Positions 7,565 through 15,135 of a DNA stretch of 21,490 bases are shown piece by piece. The notes under the pieces are model-generated. The model saw only the letters and a program-made list of their open reading frames with translations. It did not search any database and was not told the origin of the DNA. The translations under genes were made by a program, and so were the position numbers. Position 1 is the stretch's first letter. Each line of letters starts with the position of its first letter. The stretch covers positions 1 through 21,490 of the IMG/VR virus record IMGVR_UViG_3300042691_045824; one strand, 5' to 3'. This DNA comes from a virus.

Positions 7565-8506
7565 TTATAAATTTGTGAAATTTTTGTTATTATAATTATT
7601 TATTAGTTTGTATGATTTTATTAATTCTTCAATTCCATTATCTAAACTATAATTTGCTTTCCAACCTTTAGATTCTAGTTTTGCATTTGAAACCATATAA
7701 TTTCTTTGGTCAAAATCTTGTTTAAAATCATTTTTAACAATTACTAAATCAGGTACAAATTTTTTAATTTTTTCTGCTAATTCTAATTTAGTACAATTTG
7801 CTTTACTTAATCCTACATTAAATGCATTATTATTACATTTATCATAATTTTCAATCATAAAAAGAAAAGTATTAGCAATATCTCTAATATGTATATAATT
7901 ACGAATAAAATGTGATTCAAATAAAACTAAATAACCATCAGTTACGGCTTTATATGTAAAATCATTAACTAACAAATCAGTACGCATTCTATAAGAACTA
8001 CCAAATACAGTTGCTAATCTTAATGCTATACCATTTCCTAAATCTAATACGGCTTTTTCAGCATCACATTTTGTTTGTGCGTAAAGGGAGATTGGATTAA
8101 ATGGACTATCTTCAGTTATTAATTCAGTAGAAGAACCATATTGACTATTAGTGTTTGGTATCAATAATATTTGATTTTTAGTCACCCATTTTGTTATGTT
8201 TTTAACTTGTTCATAATTAACTTGAATTGCTAATTCAGGATTCTTTTTACAAGAAGGCATGCCAACTATAGCAGCTAATGGAATAATGATATCATGTTTT
8301 TCAACTAATACTTTTAAATCATTTTCATTTCTTACATCACCTAAAATAAAGTTAAAATTTTTATTATGTGTGAATGTTATTAATGAAATTTGTTTATAAG
8401 ACAAATTATCAAGTACTGTAACTTGATATCCATTATTTAATAAAACTTCGGTTAAAACAGACCCTAAATAACCTGCACCGCCTGTAATTAAAACTTTTTT
8501 CATCAT
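7565..8506 (-). CDS. NAD-dependent epimerase/dehydratase (extended SDR)
   Basis: The 313-aa protein has GGAGYLG (9-15), an acidic residue ending strand 2 (VLDN, 31-34), PLAAIVG (76-82), TNSQYGSS (119-126) and the catalytic YAQTK (142-146). A later RNYIHIRDIA segment matches the R-x-(Y/F)-(I/V)-H-(V/I)-x-D signature of nucleotide-sugar epimerases and dehydratases. It probably acts on a nucleotide sugar in the cytoplasm; the substrate is not identifiable. The ATG at 8506 overlaps the TGA of the kinase gene (ATGATGA), so the second Met at 8503 is a less likely start. Its glycine-loop DNA shares a 22-base identity with the GME-like gene. Confidence 0.85.
   Translation of the reverse strand: MMKKVLITGGAGYLGSVLTEVLLNNGYQVTVLDNLSYKQISLITFTHNKNFNFILGDVRNENDLKVLVEKHDIIIPLAAIVGMPSCKKNPELAIQVNYEQVKNITKWVTKNQILLIPNTNSQYGSSTELITEDSPFNPISLYAQTKCDAEKAVLDLGNGIALRLATVFGSSYRMRTDLLVNDFTYKAVTDGYLVLFESHFIRNYIHIRDIANTFLFMIENYDKCNNNAFNVGLSKANCTKLELAEKIKKFVPDLVIVKNDFKQDFDQRNYMVSNAKLESKGWKANYSLDNGIEELIKSYKLINNYNNKNFTNL
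8470..8491. repeat. 22-bp exact repeat, copy 2 (copy 1 at 6611-6632)
   Basis: It is identical to 6611-6632 and encodes the glycine-rich loop of the SDR at 7565-8506. The flanking base differs on each side, so the match is exactly 22 bases. Confidence 0.6.
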
Positions 8507-9249
8507 ATTAATTCTAAATTAACTTTACTTGTACCTCTTTTTTGAATAACTTGAGTTGCACATTTATTAGCAAATATAATTGATTTTTTTATATTATTAC
8601 TTTTTAAATAATCAAAAACTAAAGATGCTATAAATGTATCACCTGCTCCACAAGTATCTTTTACATCAACTTTTGGAACAGGAAAAATTTCATCTTTATA
8701 TTTGCAACCATTACCACCTAAAGTAATTATTAAAATATTATTTAATTCAGCATCAATTTCATTTTTTGTAATATCATATTCATAATTATTAATTTTAATA
8801 AAATGTGCCTTTTTTGCATAATTTCCTAATATTTTTTTTGTATCTAAAAAAACTTTATTATGATTTGTGCATATATATTCTATATCTTCTTTTGAAAGAT
8901 AGCCTTTATCATAATCGGATATTATGATAGCATCATAATTATCCCAAACAATCTCTTCATAAGATATTTTACCATATGATGAATCATTGGTATCGACTCT
9001 TAAAAACATTTGATTAGTTTTATCATCTATAAACCTTTTTTTAGTGATTTCTTTCCAATTTTTATTAGTTGCTATGTCGCATTCTATATTTAAAGATTTT
9101 AAATTTTCATAAACATTCATAGCCATCCCTCCGACTTCTATTTTTTTAATAGGTTGTAAAACAGGTACAGGTGCTTCAGGTGCTAATCTGTTTACAGAAC
9201 CATAACAATAGACATCGTTACAAGATTCTCCAATAACCAATATCTTCAT
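8503..9249 (-). CDS. PfkB-family sugar kinase, HldE domain I (HldA/RfaE)-like
   Basis: The 248-aa ribokinase-fold protein resembles the kinase half of HldE, which phosphorylates D-glycero-D-manno-heptose 7-phosphate. Supporting motifs are RLAPEAPVPV (21-30, as in NRxSPEAPVPV of HldE), the substrate loop EVGGMAMNV (38-46), SDYDKGYLS (111-119) and the catalytic/anion-hole motif DTCGAGD (198-204). It is about 60 residues shorter than HldA and has no nucleotidyltransferase domain. I chose the ATG at 9249, one base after the previous stop (TAATATG). The longer frame to 9318 adds 23 residues with no family match. No gmhA, gmhB or hldD partner is visible, so the sugar may not be heptose or the host may complete the route. 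Confidence 0.85.
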   Translation of the reverse strand: MKILVIGESCNDVYCYGSVNRLAPEAPVPVLQPIKKIEVGGMAMNVYENLKSLNIECDIATNKNWKEITKKRFIDDKTNQMFLRVDTNDSSYGKISYEEIVWDNYDAIIISDYDKGYLSKEDIEYICTNHNKVFLDTKKILGNYAKKAHFIKINNYEYDITKNEIDAELNNILIITLGGNGCKYKDEIFPVPKVDVKDTCGAGDTFIASLVFDYLKSNNIKKSIIFANKCATQVIQKRGTSKVNLELI

Positions 9250-9250
9250 A

Positions 9251-9652
9251 TTACCAACTAATTTCCCAATCTTTGAATTCTGCTGCCAAACAATCAATTT
9301 TATAATCTTTACGACCACCTATCGATTCTTGTATTTTATTTTTTGCTGTATTTCTAATTCCATTCAAACCATGAGTCAATTCTAGATTATTACCATCTTT
9401 TATACCTTTACGATAATTTGATTCGTTATGCCAAATATGTAGGTTCATTTGTGATAAAACAACTACTGCTCTAATAATTTCTGAATTTAATTTTACATCA
9501 TTATTATCAATAATAACTTGAATATCGTGCAAGATATCTTTTATTTCTTCTGAATAAGAATCTTTATGTTGTGATATAAAGACTTCTTTTAATTGAACAA
9601 TTGATAACCTATCAATTAATTCGCTAAATGTTGGTAAATATTTCCTTTCCAT
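9251..9652 (-). CDS. Small helical protein of unknown function, island-associated
   Basis: This 133-aa protein has no signal peptide or membrane segment and looks almost wholly helical. The N-terminus PTFSELIDRLSIVQLKE and a later QMNLHIWHNE are its most distinctive parts. I recall similar proteins in phage and marine bacterial glycan regions, but no assigned function. The start at 9652 is preferred: the frame runs 24 codons further upstream, but that stretch overlaps the coding sequence before it and lacks family-like sequence. The resulting overlap is 29 bases. Its E-L-I-D-R-L-S-I motif is echoed by the small protein at 13983-14333. A scaffold or regulatory role for the glycan enzymes would be a guess. 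Confidence 0.65.
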   Translation of the reverse strand: MERKYLPTFSELIDRLSIVQLKEVFISQHKDSYSEEIKDILHDIQVIIDNNDVKLNSEIIRAVVVLSQMNLHIWHNESNYRKGIKDGNNLELTHGLNGIRNTAKNKIQESIGGRKDYKIDCLAAEFKDWEISW

Positions 9653-10532
9653 ATTTTTGTATATAATCTTTGTAAAAGTTTTTAATGTTGTATAAGTTTT
9701 CAACTTTATTATAAGCACTTTCAATCATTGTTTCATATTTTTCATAATTTCCTAAAATATCATCAACTATATCTTTGAAATTATCATCATCAAAATATAT
9801 AAAATCAACATTTGGTATTAAAAAATCTTCAATAATGTTAAAGCTATCTTTTCTACATAATAATAAAGTACGACATCTAGCAGCTTCAATAATTCTTGAT
9901 TTATGTTGTGTAATAGATGGCCCACCATTGCTGCTACCAATTTTTATAAAATCTTCGTGTGTATAGCCTAAACCATCATTAAATGAGTCAATATCAACTT
10001 GTGGTAATGAATTGTGTACAATTGCGATTTTTGATTTTGAAATGAAATTAAGTTTTTCTTGAAAGGAAACATCAGAAATATTTGTATACATACCACCAAG
10101 TCTATTAATTACAATATAATTATAATTAATAATTTGACTTGGTACAAAATAGTTTGAAAAACTGCCTGTATAAATTAAATCATAAATTTTATCATTTTTT
10201 GTTGTCCAAGTAGATGGAGATGGATAGTAGCAATATTCGTATAATTCTCTTTTTAAAATTTCATTTCTTATTTTAACTGTATATGGACATATTGTAAATA
10301 TTTTATCATATTTATTTTCATAAATATTTAAATACTCATGTCTAACATGTCTTACAGTAAAACCATTTGGTAATTCAAAATCTAAACAAAAATACAATTT
10401 ATCTTTTTCTTTAATAAAATCTCTACAATCGATATGAAGTTCAATATTATCAGTATCTGTAGTATTAATACTTTCAAAATTTAAAAAATTTATTGGGTCT
10501 TCGCCAAATATTATAGGTAATTTTACTTTCAT
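9624..10532 (-). CDS. GT-B glycosyltransferase, group 1_2 (CgeB-like)
   Basis: The 302-aa protein has a C-terminal half typical of Glyco_trans_1_2/CgeB-like transferases: HKSRIIEAARCRTLLL (210-225), then FNIIEDFLIPNVDFIYFDD (231-249), the nucleotide-sugar-binding region where a conserved E would contact the donor ribose. The N-terminal half (DLIYTGSFSNYFVP, 118-131) fits the linker to the second Rossmann domain. No membrane segment is seen. Its ATG overlaps the TGA of the preceding gene (ATGA) and its end overlaps the next gene by 29 bases. Donor and acceptor are unknown. Confidence 0.78.
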   Translation of the reverse strand: MKVKLPIIFGEDPINFLNFESINTTDTDNIELHIDCRDFIKEKDKLYFCLDFELPNGFTVRHVRHEYLNIYENKYDKIFTICPYTVKIRNEILKRELYEYCYYPSPSTWTTKNDKIYDLIYTGSFSNYFVPSQIINYNYIVINRLGGMYTNISDVSFQEKLNFISKSKIAIVHNSLPQVDIDSFNDGLGYTHEDFIKIGSSNGGPSITQHKSRIIEAARCRTLLLCRKDSFNIIEDFLIPNVDFIYFDDDNFKDIVDDILGNYEKYETMIESAYNKVENLYNIKNFYKDYIQKYGKEIFTNI

Positions 10533-11287
10533 ATTTTATCTAAATAAAGGTAGTTATTTTTGTCATAATTTGCTAATAAACTAAATGTAGACACATTACT
10601 ATTGCAAATCATTTTAAATTTTGTTTTTGATAAACAAAAAGAATCATTAAATACTTCTTCTGCTAATTTTATTCTATTAAAAGGTAAATTATTATGAAAA
10701 TGTATTGCTGTATTTGAATTACTTCTAAAACATTCATTATATGTTAATTTGTCTTGAAAATGATTTTTAAAATCATTTAAACTGTATTCATCATCAGTTA
10801 TCAAAAATATTTTATCGTATGAATTTTTAATAAATTCTTTTTCAATAGTTTTTATAATTTCTTCATTTGATAAAATTCTAACAACATCCGAATGGTCTGT
10901 TTTTCTATGTTGTACACCTAAAATATTTTCATTTTCTGAAAATGGTAGTTTAATATTTTTAATATAATTACTTTCTAATAATTTTATTTCTTTAATAACT
11001 TCACTACCTCTTAATAGTTTTTCATGTGTGTTATTAAATTCAAAATAAATTCCATATGGGCAATTTCCCATATTTAATTCTTTATTATATATTTCAAAAT
11101 TTTTATTGCAATCAAAAAAATAATCAAATAAATTTAGTTCTGTTGTTGTATAAAAATAGCTTTTCCAATTTACATTAAAATTATCTGTTTTATTATCAGA
11201 TAAATAAATTATTGATGGTAAAATACCATGAACTAAATCAGAAAAAAATCCTGCGTATCTATTATGACAATTTATTTTGTAATTCAT
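10529..11287 (-). CDS. Fucosyltransferase-like protein (GT23/GT11 superfamily)
   Basis: The 252-aa protein carries GVQHRKTDH (124-132), resembling the V-H-x-R-x-x-D motif I of alpha-1,2/alpha-1,6 fucosyltransferases, which binds GDP-fucose. It also has KIFLITDDEYSL (159-170), like the (F/I)-x-x-T-D-D segment of NodZ/FUT8, and a C-terminal CNSNVSTFSLLA (228-239), where these families have a conserved S/N-rich motif. The start at 11287 is preferred; the longer frame to 11374 lies inside the upstream gene. Its stop is TGA in an ATGA overlap. The match is by motif order only, so a different GT-B enzyme is possible. Its presence fits the GDP-deoxyhexose enzymes nearby. Confidence 0.6.
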   Translation of the reverse strand: MNYKINCHNRYAGFFSDLVHGILPSIIYLSDNKTDNFNVNWKSYFYTTTELNLFDYFFDCNKNFEIYNKELNMGNCPYGIYFEFNNTHEKLLRGSEVIKEIKLLESNYIKNIKLPFSENENILGVQHRKTDHSDVVRILSNEEIIKTIEKEFIKNSYDKIFLITDDEYSLNDFKNHFQDKLTYNECFRSNSNTAIHFHNNLPFNRIKLAEEVFNDSFCLSKTKFKMICNSNVSTFSLLANYDKNNYLYLDKI

Positions 11288-12080
11288 TAGAAATAATTTC
11301 AAATAAAATATTTTTATCTGTGCTATTTGACCAAATTTGTTTTGCTTTTGACCTGCAATACCATTTACCTTCATGTTCTCTAACTGTAAATGAGATATAA
11401 GTTTTATTTGGGTTCATTAGATTTTCTTTTGTATGGGTATAACATACAGGTCCTGATGCTCTTCCAATTATTATATCACAAAACGTAGATAAGTAACCAA
11501 TTAACAATAAATCAGGTAATTTTTTAGTATATTCACCAATAAAAATAACATTTTCCTTGAAAATATTTATTGGTGTTGTTACGATAAATAAAAATTCAGG
11601 ATATTTATCTGATATATCATTTATTAATGTATAAAAATCAATATTATCTGATTGTCCTGAATTTACTTGACCATTACATATTAAAACTAATTTTCTATTA
11701 TTTAATATAGATAGTAAATTATGTATTTTTTCCTTTCCGCTTAAATTATCATAAAAAATTTCAGGTAAAAAATCTTCTTCGGGAATATTTTTTATACCAT
11801 ATGTTTCTAGAATTTTTTCAGCTAGATTTTTATGCGCAGCAAAAGAGCAACCATTTTCATCAAGCGCACCATTTTGTCCTAACCATGTATTTATTGAATT
11901 ATTTGGTATCTGTAATCTAGAAAATTCATTACAATTTTCAATATCTTCTAATATACCAAAATTCAAATTATGATAAAAATTAACCGTAAACCCATTTTTT
12001 ACTAATAGATTTATTAGTGTTCTAGAATAAAAAATATCACCGTAATGATATATATTATATAAATTAATATGGTTGAGCAT
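11262..12080 (-). CDS. GT-B glycosyltransferase, heptosyltransferase (GT9)-like
   Basis: The 272-aa protein begins with HYGDIFYSRTLINLLVKNG (12-30), equivalent to the G-D-x-x-x-x-(T/S)-x-x-(L/I) acceptor loop of GT9 heptosyltransferases. Its second half has strand-loop units KLVLICNGQVNSGQSDN (130-146), FLFIVTTP (163-170) and CDIIIGRASGPV (201-212), the last resembling the D-x-x-I-G-x-x-(S/T)-G-(P/x) donor site. It is shorter than typical GT9 (about 320-350 aa) and diverged, so the donor need not be a heptose. It overlaps the ColD-like gene by 17 bases and the next gene by 26. Confidence 0.6.
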   Translation of the reverse strand: MLNHINLYNIYHYGDIFYSRTLINLLVKNGFTVNFYHNLNFGILEDIENCNEFSRLQIPNNSINTWLGQNGALDENGCSFAAHKNLAEKILETYGIKNIPEEDFLPEIFYDNLSGKEKIHNLLSILNNRKLVLICNGQVNSGQSDNIDFYTLINDISDKYPEFLFIVTTPINIFKENVIFIGEYTKKLPDLLLIGYLSTFCDIIIGRASGPVCYTHTKENLMNPNKTYISFTVREHEGKWYCRSKAKQIWSNSTDKNILFEIISNELQNKLS

Positions 12081-13233
12081 ATTTATTAATGATTTTACAG
12101 ATAAATTTAATTTCTGATTTTTTCATATCGGGATTATTTGGTAAATATAAGCCATTTTCATGTATTATTTTAGCATTTGGTATATCAAATTTACCATATT
12201 TTTCATACCAAAAAGGCTGCTCATTTATAGACCCACATATTAAAGGTCTACATTCAATGTTATTTTTTTGTAACTCTTGAACTAATTCATTAATATTTTT
12301 TACAATTAATGGATATGAAAAATTAGACACAAAACTATTTTTAGGTTCTTTAATTTTCCAAAGTGAATCTTTTAATAAAGAATTATAAATTCTAAAATTA
12401 TTTTCCCTTTTTTCTACTATATTATCAATTTTTTTCAATTGATTTAAACCAATAAATGCTTGTAAATCTGTTGACCTTAAATTAAAACCGGGATAATAAA
12501 AAGTATATAATGCTCTAAAATTACTAACATTATATTTTTTTCTAAAATTTTCTTTTTCTATTTCCGGTAAATCCCTATCCCAACCATGACTTCTTATAGA
12601 TAACAATAATAAATATAAATCATAATCATTTGTTGATACCATTCCACCCTCTATTGTTGACATATGATGACCAAAATAAAAAGAGAATGATGACATAGAA
12701 CCTATTGTACCTAATTTTTTATCATTGTACTTACTACCAATTGCTTCACATGTATCTTCTAAAATAATAATATTATTTTCTTCACACAATTTAACAATTT
12801 CATCCATGCTATTTGATATACCCAATACATGAACTAAAATTAGAGAAGATGGGTTATGTTCTACTATTAGTTTTTTTAAATGTTCAACATCTAGCCCTAA
12901 ATTATCTTTATCACAATCACACATAATTGGTTGAAGACCAAACTGCATTGCAGGTGTGACTGTTGTAACCCAAGAAACGGCAGGTACTATGATTTTATTA
13001 TTTTTTAATCTATTTGATAGAATAAGTGAATAAATCATTGCTAAATTTGCTGATGAACCTGAATTTAAAAAAACTGAATACTTAACACCTAGCCATTCAG
13101 ACCATTTTTTTTCAAAATCAACTGTTAAATCGCCCTTTGTTAATTTTGGATTTGTCTTTAACCACTTGATTAAATTTTTTATATCATTTTTATCAACAGT
13201 ATCTTTAACTAAAGGTATTTTTTTGTGTATCAT
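12064..13233 (-). CDS. colD: ColD-like GDP-4-keto-6-deoxymannose 3-dehydratase (PLP, His for Lys)
   Basis: The 389-aa DegT/DnrJ/EryC1-fold protein lacks the Schiff-base lysine of aminotransferases. The site reads FSFYFGHHMSTIEGG (183-197), with His189-His190 where aminotransferases have Lys. This is the hallmark of ColD (388 aa, catalytic His188), which uses PLP and glutamate to remove the 3-hydroxyl of GDP-4-keto-6-deoxymannose. Other ColD-like features are LEDTCEA (158-164, Asp to the PLP ring), SHGWDRDLP, PGFNLRSTDLQA and NIECRPLICG. RfbH also has His but is longer and carries an Fe-S Cys cluster not seen here. With gmd in the island, a route to GDP-colitose or a related 3,6-dideoxyhexose is likely. 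It overlaps both neighbours (29 and 17 bases). Confidence 0.88.
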   Translation of the reverse strand: MIHKKIPLVKDTVDKNDIKNLIKWLKTNPKLTKGDLTVDFEKKWSEWLGVKYSVFLNSGSSANLAMIYSLILSNRLKNNKIIVPAVSWVTTVTPAMQFGLQPIMCDCDKDNLGLDVEHLKKLIVEHNPSSLILVHVLGISNSMDEIVKLCEENNIIILEDTCEAIGSKYNDKKLGTIGSMSSFSFYFGHHMSTIEGGMVSTNDYDLYLLLLSIRSHGWDRDLPEIEKENFRKKYNVSNFRALYTFYYPGFNLRSTDLQAFIGLNQLKKIDNIVEKRENNFRIYNSLLKDSLWKIKEPKNSFVSNFSYPLIVKNINELVQELQKNNIECRPLICGSINEQPFWYEKYGKFDIPNAKIIHENGLYLPNNPDMKKSEIKFICKIINKYAQPY

Positions 13234-13990
13234 AATATGTTAAATTTAATAATTCTTTATAATTTGAGTAAGGAATTTCTGAGAAGTAATTTTTTCTTGA
13301 GTTTTTTAAATTATTATTTTCATCAAATGAAATATAATCGTTTATATTTAAATTATTTAATATAAATAAATCTTCTACAAAAGATTTAATATTTATTAAT
13401 TCACCACTACCAATTAATAAATCTTTATTTGTTTTTATTGATTCATTAGCAAGTACTGATGGATGTATAATATCTCTTAAAAAAGAGATATTTCCAATAA
13501 TATTTTTGTTTTTATTAATAATAGAATCAAATATTTTGCTAAATAAAAAACCGTTTTTTCTATGTGGTGAATTAAAATTAAATGGATAGATTATATGAAC
13601 ATTTTTATATTTTTCTTTATTTTCATTTATGTGTATTGATAATAATTCTTTAGATTTTATATATGGTGTATAATTATATTTAAATGGCATTTTTAAAGAA
13701 ACTTTACCTTCATAATCATTCCACAATTCTGAAGTACTATAAATTATTATTTTTTCACAATAATCTTTTATATTGTTTATAACCTTTAAAGTATAATTAA
13801 AATTTACATCAATAAAAAATTTTTCATTTTCATTTAAAAATGTTCTTTGTTCCGCAAATAATAAAAATATTGTATGGTATTTTTTTTCTTTAATAACAGA
13901 ATAATTTATATCTCTTGATGAGATTCTATCATATTCTTTTGGAAAAAAATAATTTAGTTGGGCTGTGTTACCAATTATTAAATTATTCAT
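13205..13990 (-). CDS. Divergent SDR (NAD-dependent epimerase/reductase-like)
   Basis: The 261-aa protein keeps the order of an extended SDR: a first strand NNLIIGNTAQL (2-12) in place of a canonical GxxGxxG loop, the IIIYSTSELW strand (81-90) with the Ser/Thr site, Y110-x3-K114, FLRDIIHPSV (170-179) and a C-terminal GSGELINIKSF. The glycine loop is degenerate and the first part shortened, so cofactor binding may be altered. It overlaps the ColD-like gene by 29 bases. A reductase step after ColD (a ColC-type role) is possible but could equally belong to the Fcl-like gene. SDR descent is likely; the activity is unknown. Confidence 0.65.
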   Translation of the reverse strand: MNNLIIGNTAQLNYFFPKEYDRISSRDINYSVIKEKKYHTIFLLFAEQRTFLNENEKFFIDVNFNYTLKVINNIKDYCEKIIIYSTSELWNDYEGKVSLKMPFKYNYTPYIKSKELLSIHINENKEKYKNVHIIYPFNFNSPHRKNGFLFSKIFDSIINKNKNIIGNISFLRDIIHPSVLANESIKTNKDLLIGSGELINIKSFVEDLFILNNLNINDYISFDENNNLKNSRKNYFSEIPYSNYKELLNLTYYDTQKNTFS

Positions 13991-14333
13991 TAATACCTTT
14001 ATATTTTTTAACAGAATCTTCTATTAGAGATTTATTATTTACGATAGCACCATCAATCATTCTGTTTATAGCTTGTACATATTTTGGTCTTTTTTGTTTA
14101 AAACAAATGTCTACTTTTCTTTTTAAATCAGCAAGTTCAGAATCGCTTTTTGAATCCTGCATTGCATCTTCTAAATACCACATTCTACAATGTAGAATTG
14201 CTAATTTTTCAATGACTTCTCCAATATTATCTGTTTCAATAATATCATTTGGTAATTCAACATTTTTATTAAAATTTAAAATTTCGTGAACTTTATTTTT
14301 AATAATTTCTTCTATTTTTTCTCCTATTTCCAT
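13983..14333 (-). CDS. Small helical protein, DUF4254-like
   Basis: The 116-aa protein is predicted helical and charged. IEKLAILHCRMWYLED followed by a second helix SELADLKRKVDICFKQKRPKYV and NRMID resembles DUF4254 proteins, found in LPS and polysaccharide clusters without known function. That family name is from memory. I prefer the ATG at 14333, 4 bases after the previous TAA, over one 12 bases upstream that overlaps the previous gene. It overlaps the SDR gene by 8 bases. Its E-V-I-E-K-L-A-I string parallels E-L-I-D-R-L-S-I in the protein at 9251-9652. Confidence 0.65.
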   Translation of the reverse strand: MEIGEKIEEIIKNKVHEILNFNKNVELPNDIIETDNIGEVIEKLAILHCRMWYLEDAMQDSKSDSELADLKRKVDICFKQKRPKYVQAINRMIDGAIVNNKSLIEDSVKKYKGINE

Positions 14334-14337
14334 ATTT

Positions 14338-15135
14338 TTATACATTTTTTATAAAATCATCAACAAAATTATAATTTATAATATTAGCACCAATAAAATT
14401 AGTTGCAATTCCATGATATAATGGGTGGTCATTTCTATTTTGAAAACCAACATCTAAAACATGATGCGTTTTTTTACAACTTAGAACTGATATCATTGTA
14501 CCACCGCTTAATGGTCCGATTACACCAACACAATTATCATGAGATAAGTATGTATTAGCTTCAGATAGTGTTAATTCCTTTTTGTTATATTTTTTACCAA
14601 TTGATTCCGAGTTTTTACCATAAACAAAAAAATCAAATCCTAAACTATTAATTTTTTCTATAATTCTAATATAATCATCATGTGAAATATTTCTATAATT
14701 ACACCAAGGTCTTTCACGATAATGAATCATAAAAAATGGCTTACTTAAATTTTCTGTAATTACTTCTTTTTTCGTATCTAAAATTTTTTCAATAAGTTTA
14801 GTGTTTGACATATCAACAGGATACATATGATTTTCTATCATATAATCATGTTCTGATAATGAAGTTACTATTTCAATATCAGAGTGATTCAAGTTAATAA
14901 AATCTTCATATGAAATAACATTTTTAAAAATACTTTGATACATAAACATTCTATCTTTCAATGTTACTACAGTTGTATCTTCATTTGATATTTCATTATT
15001 TAGAAGTTTTTGAATTATTGCAACTCTGCTGACACCAATTTCCCAACCTAATTCCCAATATTTTTCTAATGAATCTGTATCTTTTTCTTTGGTTGCCGTA
15101 AAGTTTTCCGATTTTCCTACAATATAATATTTCAT
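14338..15135 (-). CDS. Probable GT-B glycosyltransferase (unassigned family)
   Basis: The 265-aa protein has a second Rossmann-like half: FFMIHYRERPWCNYRN (134-149), an H-x-R motif reminiscent of GDP-fucose-binding O-fucosyltransferase-like enzymes, then FDFFVYGKNS (167-176) and CVGVIGPLSGGTMISVLSC (202-220), a glycine/serine-rich loop as in donor sites of GT9/GT-B proteins. The N-terminal 100 residues carry no motif I recognise. No signal peptide is visible. Its ATG overlaps the TGA of the GT10 gene (ATGA). Glycosyltransferase is inferred from this loop pattern and context; the family is open. Confidence 0.5.
   Translation of the reverse strand: MKYYIVGKSENFTATKEKDTDSLEKYWELGWEIGVSRVAIIQKLLNNEISNEDTTVVTLKDRMFMYQSIFKNVISYEDFINLNHSDIEIVTSLSEHDYMIENHMYPVDMSNTKLIEKILDTKKEVITENLSKPFFMIHYRERPWCNYRNISHDDYIRIIEKINSLGFDFFVYGKNSESIGKKYNKKELTLSEANTYLSHDNCVGVIGPLSGGTMISVLSCKKTHHVLDVGFQNRNDHPLYHGIATNFIGANIINYNFVDDFIKNV

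Noticed and set aside
9250-9318. Upstream extension of the sugar kinase
   Set aside because: The 23 extra residues overlap the preceding gene and match nothing in the PfkB family, while the ATG at 9249 follows a TAATATG junction used elsewhere in the window.
12064-13233. Sugar aminotransferase (perosamine synthase type)
   Set aside because: The lysine that binds PLP is absent and replaced by His, as in ColD.
13469-13492. Perfect 10-bp inverted repeat with a 4-base loop
   Set aside because: It lies inside the coding sequence of the divergent SDR, is almost all A/T, and one such repeat is expected by chance in 21 kb of this composition.
13915-14289. Plus-strand frame of 124 codons with hydrophobic segments
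   Set aside because: It is opposite two well-supported minus-strand genes and would be the only plus-strand gene in the window.
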